64,000 nt of DNA from Sphaerisporangium sp039871875 (GCF_039871875.1 NZ_JBDPMD010000041.1:1-64000), one strand, 5' to 3'. Positions 43,445 through 52,197 are shown, counted from the stretch's first letter. Numbers and translations are program-made. The notes: generated by a model from the letters alone, not told the origin.

Positions 43445-44023
43445 ATGTCAACGGTTGTACGGCCACGGCCCGCGGGGCCGGTCGCGGTGGCCGCCGCGCG
43501 GGTGCCGGAGCGTGCAGCATGGGGGCGGGCGCGTGCCGACCTGCTGCTGATCGAGCTCGGCGGCCCCGAGTGCCTGGACGTGATCCGGCGGGTGCTGCGC
43601 GAGTGCGAGAGCGTGCGGGACGTGCTGATGTCCGGGCGGGTGTGCCGGGCGCTTGCCGACCCGGGGACCGGGCCGGGCGTCGCGGGAGACCTGCGGGCGC
43701 AGGGGCTGGAGCTGGCCGTGGTCATCCTTCAGTGGGGACAGGACTTACCGCGCCAAGCCCTGCCCCCCTCCCGCGCCGCCACCCCCGCGAGGATCAGCGC
43801 CACCGCAGGGTCGAGCCACCACCAGCCGAACGAGTTGGCCGCGAGCCCCGCGAGCACACCGCCCGCCAGCAGGGAGCACAACACGTTCTGGGTGCCCTCG
43901 CCCGTGGTCGCCGCCGAGCCGAGGCGCCTGCCGAGCCTGCGTTTGGCCACCCCGAGGAGCGGCATGCTGACCAGGCTGATCGTCGTCACCACGATGCCGA
44001 GCACGGTGGGCGCCGGGCGCTGA
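43445..44023 (+). CDS. Uncertain gene whose 3' half is antisense to a transporter gene
   Basis: The start is convincing (GGGGAGG, then ATG at 43445), and the first 95 codons or so have a normal high-GC third position. They encode an Ala/Arg/Val-rich helical segment (LIELGGPECLDVIRRVLREC). From about 43729 the frame lies antisense to the CDF-like gene and the codon pattern changes to Ser/Pro-rich shadow sequence. Either the two 3' ends overlap by about 295 bases or the plus-strand gene lost its original end in a deletion. I do not recognise the product. Confidence 0.4.
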   Translation: MSTVVRPRPAGPVAVAAARVPERAAWGRARADLLLIELGGPECLDVIRRVLRECESVRDVLMSGRVCRALADPGTGPGVAGDLRAQGLELAVVILQWGQDLPRQALPPSRAATPARISATAGSSHHQPNELAASPASTPPASREHNTFWVPSPVVAAEPRRLPSLRLATPRSGMLTRLIVVTTMPSTVGAGR

Positions 44024-44388
44024 CCCGCCCCGAGGTCGTACGCCACGTGCAGCACCAGGTAGGGCGCCAGCACCCAGAAGCTCACCGCGACAGCCTTGCG
44101 CGCCCGCTCCTCGGCCGCGTGCGAGTGCAGCCGGCGGCCGGTGAACCGCCAGATCACGATCAGGCTGGCCAGGGCCTCCACCAGCGCCGACCAGCCCCAC
44201 CCGATCAGTGCCACCGAGTGCGCCTCCAGGCCGGCCGCCAGCCCGAGCACGCTCTCCGCCCCGAGCCACGCCAGGGTGCCGAAAGAGAGCGCCCGCGCCA
44301 GCCGCGCGTCCCGTAGGTATGAATCTCCCGGATGTGTGGCTCTGTGAGGAGAGTGCGTGATTGCTGGGGGAGTGGTGGGATCTGGCAC
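43729..44388 (-). CDS. Cation-diffusion-facilitator-like membrane protein
   Basis: A 219-residue integral membrane protein with about five or six helices, similar to the membrane domain of CDF metal transporters: LGAESVLGLAAGLEAHSVAL is like CDF helix 1-2, and WWWLDPAVALILAGVAAREG matches the last helix with its conserved Asp-Pro. The C-terminal cytosolic domain is missing, and the HxxxD metal motif of helix 5 is altered. The GTG at 44388 is preferred, with GGAAG five bases upstream; the frame extends to 44445. The product may be a divergent CDF homologue with a changed substrate. Confidence 0.75.
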   Translation of the reverse strand: MPDPTTPPAITHSPHRATHPGDSYLRDARLARALSFGTLAWLGAESVLGLAAGLEAHSVALIGWGWSALVEALASLIVIWRFTGRRLHSHAAEERARKAVAVSFWVLAPYLVLHVAYDLGAGQRPAPTVLGIVVTTISLVSMPLLGVAKRRLGRRLGSAATTGEGTQNVLCSLLAGGVLAGLAANSFGWWWLDPAVALILAGVAAREGGRAWRGKSCPH

Positions 44389-44501
44389 GATGACTTCCTG
44401 ATCGGTCGGGGATCGTGTGATGACTTCGAGTAGCGTACCCGGCACTCAGGGTGACGGCCGGTCGCTCGCCGGGGCCTGTGGACGAGGCGCAAGGAGGGCC
44501 G

Positions 44502-45275
44502 GTGCCGTTTACGCCCGCACATGTGGCGGTGGTGATACCGCTGGTGCGGTGGGCGCGGGTGCGCAAAGTGCTCGACCCGTGGGCGCTGACCGTGGGGGCG
44601 ATGGTCCCCGACCTGCCCCTGTTCCTGCCGTACCTGCAGGACTACTCGCGGTGGCACAGTCCCGCCGGGGTGGTCACCGACGACGTGGCGGCGGTCGTGG
44701 TGCTGCTGGCCCTGTTCCAGTACGTGGCCCGCGCCCCCCTCACGGCCCTGCTGCCGCCGCCGCTCGCCGGACGGGTCGCGGCGTTGCCGGGGCCCGCGTG
44801 GCGCCGGTTCCACGCCGTCGTGCTCGGGGCCGTCGCCGGGGCGGCGACCCACGTCCTGTGGGACTCGTTCACGCACGACTGGGGTGCGGAGTTCTGGGGC
44901 TGGGCGTGGTTGTCGGAGCCGCTGGCGCCGGGCCTGCCCGGGTTCCGGCTGGCCCAGTACGTCTCCTCGGTGCTCGGCCTGGCGGTGACCGGCCTGTGGA
45001 TCGCCCTGGCCCTGCGCGCCGGCGCGCCGCAGCCGCCGCCGGACCACCTGGCCCTCCCGCCCGCGGTGCGCTGGGGCGTACTCGGCGGCGCCGTCGTGGC
45101 CGCCTGTGGTGCCGCCGCGGTGTGGAGGCTGGTCGACCCGCCCAACCCCGTCTTCGGCTGGGCCGGGGTCGTCACCAAGACCGGCGTCGGCGTCGTCGTC
45201 GGCTGGTGCGCCGTGATCACCCTGTACGCCGTGACCTGGTGGTGCGGCCGCGCCATACGCTTGTCCCGTGCCTGA
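44502..45275 (+). CDS. DUF4184-family membrane protein
   Basis: A 257-residue membrane protein of the DUF4184 family, starting with the typical PFTPAHVAVVIPL motif and containing AMVPDLPLF, then HVLWDSFTHDWG. It has about six hydrophobic helices. The His and Asp residues in these motifs are conserved through the family and resemble metal-dependent membrane hydrolases, but no function is proven. The GTG at 44502 has AAGGAGG upstream. Its stop codon overlaps the start of the TrmH-family gene by eight bases, so the two are probably expressed together. Confidence 0.9.
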   Translation: MPFTPAHVAVVIPLVRWARVRKVLDPWALTVGAMVPDLPLFLPYLQDYSRWHSPAGVVTDDVAAVVVLLALFQYVARAPLTALLPPPLAGRVAALPGPAWRRFHAVVLGAVAGAATHVLWDSFTHDWGAEFWGWAWLSEPLAPGLPGFRLAQYVSSVLGLAVTGLWIALALRAGAPQPPPDHLALPPAVRWGVLGGAVVAACGAAAVWRLVDPPNPVFGWAGVVTKTGVGVVVGWCAVITLYAVTWWCGRAIRLSRA

Positions 45276-46104
45276 CCTCGTGCCCGTGGAGGACCCCGCC
45301 GACCCCCGGCTCCGCGACTACCTCCACCTGCGGGAGGTGGAGCTGCGCAAGAGCCTGGAGGCCGAGCACGGCCTGTTCGTGGCCGAGGGCGAGAAGGTCA
45401 TCCGCCGCGCGGTGGGGGCGGGCTACCCCATCAGGTCGGTCCTGACCACTCCGCGCTGGTTGCCCGGCCTCGCCGACGTGGTGGGGGACGCGCGTGTCTA
45501 TCTGGTCTCTCCCGAGGTGATGGAGGGCATCGCCGGGTTCTCCGTGCACAGAGGCGCCCTGGCGTCCATGGCCAGGCGCGCGCTTCCGGACGTACGGACG
45601 CTGCTGGACGAGGGACCCCGCCGGGTGGTCGTGCTGGAGGACCTGGTGGACCACGGCAACGTCGGCGCGGTGTTCCGCTGCGCGGCCGCGCTCGGGGTGG
45701 ACGCGGTCGTGTTGTCGCCGCGCTGCGCCGACCCCCTGTACCGGCGCTCCATCAAGGTGTCCATGGGGGCGGTGTTCGCCGTCCCGTACGCCCGCATGAC
45801 CGATTGGCATCACGGCCTCGGCGAGCTGCGCGCCACGGGGTTCCAGACCCTGGCCCTGACCCCGGACCAGACCGCCGCCCCCCTCGACGAGGTCGCCATG
45901 GGGGAGCGGGTCGCGCTGCTGCTCGGGTCGGAGGGCGACGGCCTGTCCTCCCGCTGGTTGCGCGCCGCCGACCAGGCGGTCTGCATCCCCATGAGCCCGC
46001 GGGCGATGGACCTCGGCGTCGACTCGCTGAACGTGGTCGCCGCCGCGGCCATCGCCTGTCACGGGCTGGTGGGTCAGGTCGGGGAAAGGCGGGACAGCAG
46101 GTAG
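45268..46104 (+). CDS. TrmH (SpoU)-family RNA 2'-O-methyltransferase
   Basis: A 278-residue enzyme of the SPOUT/TrmH family, which methylates the 2'-OH of ribose in tRNA or rRNA using SAM. The N-terminal substrate-binding part (LEAEHGLFVAEGEKVIRRAV) is followed by the trefoil-knot domain: VLEDLVDHGNVGAVFRCAAA (motif 1), LLLGSEGDGLS (motif 2) and IPMSPRAMDLGVDSLNVVAA (motif 3). The particular nucleotide is unknown. The GTG at 45268 overlaps the DUF4184 stop codon. Its 3' end overlaps the convergent allophanate hydrolase gene by 31 bases. Confidence 0.95.
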   Translation: MPDLVPVEDPADPRLRDYLHLREVELRKSLEAEHGLFVAEGEKVIRRAVGAGYPIRSVLTTPRWLPGLADVVGDARVYLVSPEVMEGIAGFSVHRGALASMARRALPDVRTLLDEGPRRVVVLEDLVDHGNVGAVFRCAAALGVDAVVLSPRCADPLYRRSIKVSMGAVFAVPYARMTDWHHGLGELRATGFQTLALTPDQTAAPLDEVAMGERVALLLGSEGDGLSSRWLRAADQAVCIPMSPRAMDLGVDSLNVVAAAAIACHGLVGQVGERRDSR

Positions 46105-47999
46105 CCGGGCCAGCTTCCGTGGGCGCTGATGTCCAGGGCGCCGGTGGTGGCGTAGGCCTCGCAGAGGAAACCGTGGACGGCGCTGCCGCCGTCGAGTTCC
46201 ACGGTGCCGAGGCCGAGCGGTGGGGCGATCATGGTGAGGAGCGTGCCGACGGCGGGGGCGGGGAGCTCGTACAGCTCCACCTCGACCGGCACCCCGCCGG
46301 ACGCCGCCCGCACCAGGCCGGCGCGTGGCACCGGGCCGCCGTCCAGGGCGTAGAGGCGGTAGAGCGGCGCGGTCAGCGCGGTGCCGAGCGGGGTGGCTCC
46401 GAGCGCGACCAGCTCCCCGTTGAGCGGCTGCCCCGACCGGTGCGCCCCCACCACGGCCAGCACGGTGGACGGGGTGTCCCCCGCGGCACCGGTGGCGACG
46501 GTGGCCGGGGTGTCCCCGGCGACACGGGTGGCGACGGTGTCCCCGGTGACGCGGGTGGGGACGGTGGACGGGGTGTCCCGGGCGGAGGCGGTGGGCGAGG
46601 TGGATCCGTTGGTGGCGGGCGGCGGGGTGGGCTCGGGGAAGGCGGGGGACGTGACGGAGCGGGAGACAGGGGACGGATAGCTCGCGCCCACCGCCGCCAG
46701 CAGTGTGTCCGAGCCCGCCGGGCCGAGCAGCGTGATCCCGTGGGGGCGCCCGGTGGACGTCATGCCGGCCGGGACGGCGAGCCCCGCGAGGTCCAGCAGG
46801 TTGGTGAACGTCGTGTAGTGGCCGAGCACGGTGTTGAGCGCGATCGGGTCCGCCAGCATCTCCTCGATCGTGAACGTCGTCGGCACGGTCGGCACCGCCA
46901 GCACGTCCATCGAGGCCCATTCCCGCAGGCTGCGGGCCCGGAGTTCGGCCAGCCGGTAGATCCCCTCGAAGGCGTCCACCGCGCTGAGCGACCGCCCGCC
47001 GTCGAGGATCCGCGACGTCACCGGGTGCACCATGTCGGGGTGCCGCGCGGCGAACTCGCCTACGGCGGCCAGCCGTTCGGCCACCCACGGTCCCTCGTAC
47101 AGCAGCCGCCCGGCCGCGAGGAACGGGTCCAGGTCGATCGGCACCAGCCGGTGCCCGAGCCGGGAGAGGGCCGCCGTGGCCTCCTCGAAGGCCGCCCCGG
47201 CCGTGTCGTCGCCGAAGAACTCCGGCTTGCGCGGCACCCCCACCCGCAACGGGCCGGTGGACGGCGGCACGGCGGGCGGCACGGGGAACGGCCGGGACCA
47301 CGGGTCGCCCGGCTCGGTCCCGGCGATGACCGACAACACCGCGAGCCCGTCCGCGACGGACGTGGCGAACACGCTCGGGCAGTCCAGCGACGCGCACGCC
47401 GGGACCATGCCGAGCGTGCTCACCAGGCCCCGGCTGGGTTTCACCCCCACGGTGCCGGTGAGCGCGGCCGGCACCCGTCCGGACCCGGCGGTGTCGGTGC
47501 CGATGGCGAACGACACCAGCCCGGCGGCCACCGCCACCGCCGAGCCGGAGCTGGAACCGCCGGAGATCAGCCCGGGCACCAGCGGCGACTCGCACGCCCC
47601 GTACGGGCTGCGGGTGCCCGACAGGCCCGTGGCGAACTGGTCGAGGTTCGTCTTGCCGATGAGCAGCGCCCCGGCCGCGAGCAGCCGTTCCACCAGCGGG
47701 GCGTCGCGGTCGGCGATGTACGCGTAGCCGGGGCACGCCGCCGTGGTCGGCATGCCCGCGACGTCCACGTTGTCCTTCACCGCGAACGGAATCCCGTGCA
47801 GCGGCCCCCGGCCGTCCCGCTCGGCGGCCAGCACCGCCGCGTCGGCGAGCACGTCGCCGGACGGCCGCAGGGTGATCCACACGTGGTCGTCACCCCGCGC
47901 CGCGACGCGCCGCAGCACCTCCTCGGCGACGTCCACGGGGTCGGCCGTCCCGGTCCGGTAACGATGGGCGAGGGTCGCGAGGTCGAGGGCGCCGTCCAT
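46074..47999 (-). CDS. atzF: Allophanate hydrolase
   Basis: A 641-residue amidase-signature enzyme that hydrolyses allophanate (urea-1-carboxylate) to ammonia and CO2. The Ser-cisSer-Lys triad is visible: Lys in IPFAVKDNVDVAG, Ser in ISGGSSSGSAVAV and in GTDTAGSGRVPAAL. The C-terminal domain of about 115 residues (ALTAPLYRLYALDGGPVPRA to the end) matches the AtzF/DUR1,2 C-terminal domain that handles the second step. Between the two is a Thr/Val-rich insert coded by tandem repeats. The ATG at 47999 has AGGAAGG upstream. It is the last gene of an operon with an NCS2-type permease and a cysteine hydrolase, which fits biuret use. Confidence 0.93.
   Translation of the reverse strand: MDGALDLATLAHRYRTGTADPVDVAEEVLRRVAARGDDHVWITLRPSGDVLADAAVLAAERDGRGPLHGIPFAVKDNVDVAGMPTTAACPGYAYIADRDAPLVERLLAAGALLIGKTNLDQFATGLSGTRSPYGACESPLVPGLISGGSSSGSAVAVAAGLVSFAIGTDTAGSGRVPAALTGTVGVKPSRGLVSTLGMVPACASLDCPSVFATSVADGLAVLSVIAGTEPGDPWSRPFPVPPAVPPSTGPLRVGVPRKPEFFGDDTAGAAFEEATAALSRLGHRLVPIDLDPFLAAGRLLYEGPWVAERLAAVGEFAARHPDMVHPVTSRILDGGRSLSAVDAFEGIYRLAELRARSLREWASMDVLAVPTVPTTFTIEEMLADPIALNTVLGHYTTFTNLLDLAGLAVPAGMTSTGRPHGITLLGPAGSDTLLAAVGASYPSPVSRSVTSPAFPEPTPPPATNGSTSPTASARDTPSTVPTRVTGDTVATRVAGDTPATVATGAAGDTPSTVLAVVGAHRSGQPLNGELVALGATPLGTALTAPLYRLYALDGGPVPRAGLVRAASGGVPVEVELYELPAPAVGTLLTMIAPPLGLGTVELDGGSAVHGFLCEAYATTGALDISAHGSWPGYLLSRLSPT
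46464..46584. repeat. Degenerate tandem repeats inside the allophanate hydrolase gene
   Basis: Units of about 28-36 bases share GTGTCCCC and GGTGGCGACGGTG cores and code for the Thr/Val/Ala-rich insert (GDTPATVAT and similar). They stay in frame. The insert lies between the amidase and C-terminal domains. Confidence 0.6.
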
Positions 48000-48094
48000 G
48001 CGGTTCCTTCCTGGGACTGTTCTCGGCACGAGCCCGAAATCTCCTGGTTGGTGCTATGGAGCATCCAGTTCGGTGCGTGAGTCGAGAGCGAGGG

Positions 48095-49705
48095 TCATGA
48101 CGCCGCCGGGAGGTCGGCGGTGGCGGGGGCCGGGGGTGCCGGTTCCTCCCGGGCGGCGTCGGTCGTGCCGGGCCCGTCGTCGCCGGACCTGGGGATGAAG
48201 GGGAACAGCAGCAGGATCACTCCGGCGAAGAGATACCCGAGCGCGATCTGTGGATTGGCGCCCCATTCGACCTTCTCGCCGTGGATCAGGCCGATGAACG
48301 CCAGCGCCGCGCCCGCCACGGCGTACCCGGCGGCCCACAGGAACGACCGGTCGATGATGAACGCCGTGATCGAGCCGAGGATGAGCCCGCCCAGCACCGC
48401 GCCGCCGCCGAGCAGCATCGTGCCCTCGTACACCGTGCCGCTCGCCGCGATCGTGCCGAACCCGACCTCCCGGGCGCTGGTGCCCGCCGCCGCGAGGGCG
48501 TTGTCCATGTACCCCTGCGCCCACGCCGCGATGTTCGGGATGATCGCCATGACCACCGCCACCGCGTGCGCCTTGGGCACGGCCTGGAACGCCTGCGCGC
48601 CGATCAGCAGGCCGATGTACAGCAGGATCGGCACGATCGCCGGGGTGGGCAGCAGTGCGCCGAGCAGCGCGAACATGCCGAGGAAGCAGAAGAGGGCGAT
48701 GACGACGCCGCTGGCCATCGAGTAGCTGCCCCGGCCGCCCGCGGCCTTCCACCCGGGGTGGCCGATGTACACCGCCGGCGGGAACGGCGAGCCCAGCATG
48801 GAGCCGACCACCGCGCCGGTGCCGTCGGCGAGCAGCACCGACCGCAGGTTGTACGCGTCGCCCGCCGCGGCGGCGCTCTCGACGTTGCTCATGCCCTCGG
48901 TGAAGTTGTAGATGCCGAGCGGGATGGCGGTGGCGAGCAGCGGCGACACCTCGCGCAGGCCGTCGATCAGCAGGTCGAGGTTGAGCGACGGCACGCTGAT
49001 CGCGATGTTCTGCGCGGCGGCCCCCACGTCGGCGGGGTTCATGTAGCCGCCGATCCACGCGATGGCGGTGCCGACGAGCAGCGCGGCGAGGCCCACCGGG
49101 ATGTTGCCCGGCAGCTTCAGGTCGGTGAAGAACCCGACGAGGATGATGACCAGGACCGGCAGCGCGATCCAGGCCGCCTCCCACATCTGCGCGGCGGGCC
49201 GCATCGAGATGAACGCGATGGAGATGCCGGCCAGGGTGCCGAGCATCGCGGCCCGCGGCGTGAAGCGGCGGATGTACGGCCCGACGAACGCGCCGATCAG
49301 CACGATGACGCCGATGATGAAGCACCACGCGAGGCCCGCCGCCCACGCCTGCACCGGGTTCTTGGTGGCGAGGTACGTCGGCAGCATGATGACGAACACC
49401 ACGATGAACATGTGCGGCACGCTCGGGCCGTACGGCATCGCGCAGACGTCGGTGCGCCCCTCGCGGCGGGCGAGCCGCCGGGCGAGGTAGCTGTAGTACA
49501 CGTTGCCGATGAGCAACTGGATGCCCATGGCGGGCAGGATCACGCCGAACACGTCGGAGCCCGGCAGGTGCACGACCCCGAGGCACAGGCCGCTCAGCAC
49601 CAGCACGTTCACCATGACGTTGAAGCCGAGCCCGAAGAAGGCGTTGGTGTCCCCGGAGACCCACCAGGGGAGTCTGGTCTGGCCGGGGCCGGTTGTGGTG
49701 GTCAT
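48095..49705 (-). CDS. NCS2-type permease
   Basis: A 536-residue integral membrane transporter with about 12-14 helices, of the nucleobase/cation symporter-2 superfamily. GDTNAFFGLGFNVMVNVLVL, MPYGPSVPHMFIVVFVIML and the NFTEGMSNVESAAAAGDAYN segment match the family; the last is its substrate-site signature region. Purines, uracil and related rings or ureido compounds are the usual substrates. In this operon, between a biuret-type hydrolase and allophanate hydrolase, the cargo is probably biuret or a related compound. The stop codon of the hydrolase gene is only four bases upstream. Confidence 0.9.
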   Translation of the reverse strand: MTTTTGPGQTRLPWWVSGDTNAFFGLGFNVMVNVLVLSGLCLGVVHLPGSDVFGVILPAMGIQLLIGNVYYSYLARRLARREGRTDVCAMPYGPSVPHMFIVVFVIMLPTYLATKNPVQAWAAGLAWCFIIGVIVLIGAFVGPYIRRFTPRAAMLGTLAGISIAFISMRPAAQMWEAAWIALPVLVIILVGFFTDLKLPGNIPVGLAALLVGTAIAWIGGYMNPADVGAAAQNIAISVPSLNLDLLIDGLREVSPLLATAIPLGIYNFTEGMSNVESAAAAGDAYNLRSVLLADGTGAVVGSMLGSPFPPAVYIGHPGWKAAGGRGSYSMASGVVIALFCFLGMFALLGALLPTPAIVPILLYIGLLIGAQAFQAVPKAHAVAVVMAIIPNIAAWAQGYMDNALAAAGTSAREVGFGTIAASGTVYEGTMLLGGGAVLGGLILGSITAFIIDRSFLWAAGYAVAGAALAFIGLIHGEKVEWGANPQIALGYLFAGVILLLFPFIPRSGDDGPGTTDAAREEPAPPAPATADLPAAS

Positions 49706-49709
49706 CGGT

Positions 49710-50390
49710 TCAGCTCCGGGTCTCTAGGGCCTTGATGTAGTGGGCGGCGGGGGCGACCCAGCCGAAGATGCCGCCCTGCGCGGCGATCATTTCGAGGCCG
49801 TACCGCTGGAACTCCGCGAAGTACGAGCCCACGCAGTCCGAGAGCACCAGGCACTCGTAGCCCCGGTCGTTGGCCTCGCGGACGGTGGTGTGCACGCAGA
49901 CCTCGGTCGTGACGCCGGTGACGATGAGGCTGCGGATGCCGGCGTCCTTGAGCATCTCGTCCAGGCCGGTGGCGTAGAACGAGCCCTTGCCGGGTTTGTC
50001 GATGACCGTCTCCCCGGCCATGGGGGCGAGCTCGTCGATGATGTCGTGCCCGTACTCCCCCCTGATCAGGATGCGGCCCTTCGGCCCCGGGTCGCCGATG
50101 CGCAGGGACGGCGTGCCGCGGTTGAGCTTGGCCGGCGGGCAGTCGGAAAGGTCGGGCCGGTGGCCCTCGCGCGTGTGGATCACAGTGACGCCGGCCGCGC
50201 GGGTGGCGGCCAGTGCCTCGCGCAGCGGCGGGATGACCCGCCGCAGCATGGTGACGTCGTTGCCGAGGGTCTCCCCGAATCCCCCCGGCTCGACGAAGTC
50301 GCGTTGCATGTCGATGACCAGCAGTGCCGTGTGTCCGGGGTCGAATCCGTAGGCGTACGGTTCAGCCTCGACGAGAAGCGGATGGGACAT
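49710..50390 (-). CDS. Isochorismatase-family cysteine hydrolase, likely biuret amidohydrolase
   Basis: A 226-residue enzyme of the isochorismatase-like cysteine hydrolases. The catalytic Asp is in LLVIDMQRDFVEPGGFG, the Lys in VIDKPGKGSFYATGLDE and the Cys in IVTGVTTEVCVHTTVREAND. Biuret hydrolase (BiuH) and triuret hydrolase (TrtA) belong here; they release ammonia and give allophanate or biuret. The downstream allophanate hydrolase makes biuret the best substrate guess, but ureidoacrylate- or nicotinamidase-like relatives share the motifs. The start at 50390 has a GGAG element upstream. It heads the operon and is preceded by an FCD-GntR gene and a matching operator. Confidence 0.88.
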   Translation of the reverse strand: MSHPLLVEAEPYAYGFDPGHTALLVIDMQRDFVEPGGFGETLGNDVTMLRRVIPPLREALAATRAAGVTVIHTREGHRPDLSDCPPAKLNRGTPSLRIGDPGPKGRILIRGEYGHDIIDELAPMAGETVIDKPGKGSFYATGLDEMLKDAGIRSLIVTGVTTEVCVHTTVREANDRGYECLVLSDCVGSYFAEFQRYGLEMIAAQGGIFGWVAPAAHYIKALETRS

Positions 50391-50426
50391 GGTGTCTCCG
50401 TTCTCCTCAGATCCTCCAATCGTCGA

Positions 50427-50436
50427 TTGTCGACAA
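50427..50436. promoter_or_regulatory. GntR-type operator palindrome
   Basis: TTGTCGACAA is a perfect palindrome, extended to ATTGTCGACAAA, of the kind recognised by FCD-class GntR regulators. It lies 37 bases before the hydrolase gene and just after the gene for such a regulator. Confidence 0.6.
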
Positions 50437-50502
50437 AATTGTGTCCGGCACCGGTCCGTCCGGTTACGGCTCTGTTAGCGAAGACGGTGGGACGGGGCCG
50501 GG

Positions 50503-51144
50503 TCAGCCGATGTACGTCCGCGCGCCGTGCCGGGCGAGACCCTCCACGGCGCGGGCCGGGTCGCCCGAGGCGATGGCCTCGAACAGCCGCCTGTGCCGCT
50601 CCACGCCCTCCGACGGCGCCCGCGCCTCGGCCTCGCGCCGCAGGTTGGCGGCCATGTAGAGCTGCAGCTTGAGGATCACCGGCTCGTACACCAGCAGCAA
50701 CTGCCGGTGCCCGGCCAGCGCGACCAGCGCCACGTGGTAGCGCCGGTGCGCCTCGTTCTCCGAGTACGGGTCGTCCTGCTCGACCGCCGCGGCCATGTCG
50801 TCCAGCGCCTTGGCGAGGTCGCGCAGGTCGGTGACGCCGGGCAGCGCCCTCTCCACCGCGTACCGCTCCAGCACGTCGCGCAGGCCGAACAGCTCGTCCA
50901 CGTCGTCGCGGGACAACTCCGCGACCCGCACGCCCCGGCGCGGCGAATGCTCCACCAGGCCCTGCTGGCCGAGCAGGCGCAGCGCCTCACGCAGCGGGGC
51001 CCGGCTCGTGCCGAAACGCTGGGTGAGCTGCTCCTCGATCAGCCGCTCGCCGGGGGCCAGGGTCCCGCTGAGGATCTCGTGACGGATCTGCAGCATCGAG
51101 AGCTCAACAAGGCTGTGGGGACGCAGCACCCCCTCCGGTTCCAC
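50503..51144 (-). CDS. FCD-class GntR regulator of the biuret operon
   Basis: A 213-residue repressor-type protein. The winged helix (residues 12-75) has HEILSGTLAPGERLIEEQLT and RFGTSRAPLREALRLLGQQG, the GntR signature. The C-terminal FCD ligand domain (about 85-210) is all-helical with conserved metal-binding residues, for example HRRYHVALVALAGH and RHRRLFEAIASGD. The GTG at 51144 has AGGAGG seven bases upstream. It precedes the hydrolase-permease-allophanate genes on the same strand, and the TTGTCGACAA palindrome lies in the gap. The likely effector is an operon substrate or product. Confidence 0.92.
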   Translation of the reverse strand: MEPEGVLRPHSLVELSMLQIRHEILSGTLAPGERLIEEQLTQRFGTSRAPLREALRLLGQQGLVEHSPRRGVRVAELSRDDVDELFGLRDVLERYAVERALPGVTDLRDLAKALDDMAAAVEQDDPYSENEAHRRYHVALVALAGHRQLLLVYEPVILKLQLYMAANLRREAEARAPSEGVERHRRLFEAIASGDPARAVEGLARHGARTYIG

Positions 51145-51241
51145 CCGCGCACCTCCTAGGGACGTCGCCACAACTGTCGCAGAGCCCGGGCGGCCGTCCG
51201 GTTCCGGCCTGGTCCCACCTCCATTTTGTGTGACGGCGGGC

Positions 51242-52063
51242 TCAGGTGGCCGCCGCGGTGTCCAGCAGCCGCCGCGCGGTACGGAAACGGGCCTTGTCAC
51301 TGGTGTCGCCGAGCAGCACGCCGATCAGTACGTGCCCGTCCCGCTCGGCGGCGAACATCAGGCAGTGCCCGGCGGCCCTGGTGTAGCCGGTCTTCACGCC
51401 GAACGCCTCGCCCGGCACCAGCTCGTTGGTGTTGCGCCACACGTGCGCCCGGTGCGCCTTCGTCCTGGCCACCACGTGCCGCGCCGTGTCGGCGATCTGG
51501 GCGATGACGGGGTCGCGCAGCGCCGCCTGGGCCAGGAGCACCTGGTCGCGGGCGGTGGAGCGGTCGCCGCCGGTCTGCGGCAGGCCGTCGGCGTTGGTGT
51601 ACCAGGTGTCCTTCATGCCGAGGGAACGGGCGGCGGCGTTCATGCGGGCCACGAAACGCTTCACGCCGGGGCCGTAGCGGCGGGCGAGGGCCTGGGAGGC
51701 GTCCGCGCCGGACGGCAGCATCATGCCGTACAGCAGGTCCCGCACGGTCAGCCGCTCCCCGGCGCGCAGCCCGGCCCGGGTGGCGCCCCCGGCGACGGCG
51801 TGCCGCACGTCGGACGCCGAGACGGTCACCACGTCGGACAGCGGCGCCACCTTGCGCACGACGTAGGCCGTCATGACCTTGGCGAGGCTCGCCACCGGCA
51901 CCCTGCGGGTCTCCCGTCTGGCGAAGCGGACCGTGCCCTCGGTCGCGTCGATCAGGTACACCTCCGTGGCGGTGACCTTGGGGGCGCTCTCGGCGTGGGC
52001 GGGGGAGAGGAGGCCGGCGGCGGCCGTCACCGCCGCCAGCACAGCGGTGATCACCATGCGCAT
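51242..52063 (-). CDS. D-alanyl-D-alanine carboxypeptidase (PBP5-type serine hydrolase)
   Basis: A 273-residue secreted enzyme that trims the terminal D-Ala of peptidoglycan stems. A signal peptide (residues 1-24, cleaved after AHA) is followed by a peptidase S11 domain. The SxxK motif is in VASLAKVMTAYV, the SxN-type motif reads MLPSGADAS (Ala where many family members have Asn), and KTG is in AFGVKTGYTRAAG. The protein ends shortly after the catalytic domain, so it lacks the C-terminal beta domain and membrane anchor of E. coli PBP5. The ATG at 52063 or at 52057 may be used. It is divergent from a secreted-protein gene. Confidence 0.92.
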   Translation of the reverse strand: MRMVITAVLAAVTAAAGLLSPAHAESAPKVTATEVYLIDATEGTVRFARRETRRVPVASLAKVMTAYVVRKVAPLSDVVTVSASDVRHAVAGGATRAGLRAGERLTVRDLLYGMMLPSGADASQALARRYGPGVKRFVARMNAAARSLGMKDTWYTNADGLPQTGGDRSTARDQVLLAQAALRDPVIAQIADTARHVVARTKAHRAHVWRNTNELVPGEAFGVKTGYTRAAGHCLMFAAERDGHVLIGVLLGDTSDKARFRTARRLLDTAAAT

Positions 52064-52197
52064 CAGGTCATGATCCCACGTTCCGGGCCCTCACCTGGAA
52101 TTCCGGTGGAAACGGCGCCGCCACGGACTGCAAGCGGACGGCAAGCGGGGAGCAACTGCGCGGGCGTACACCTGAGGTGACACAAAGGGGAGGGATC

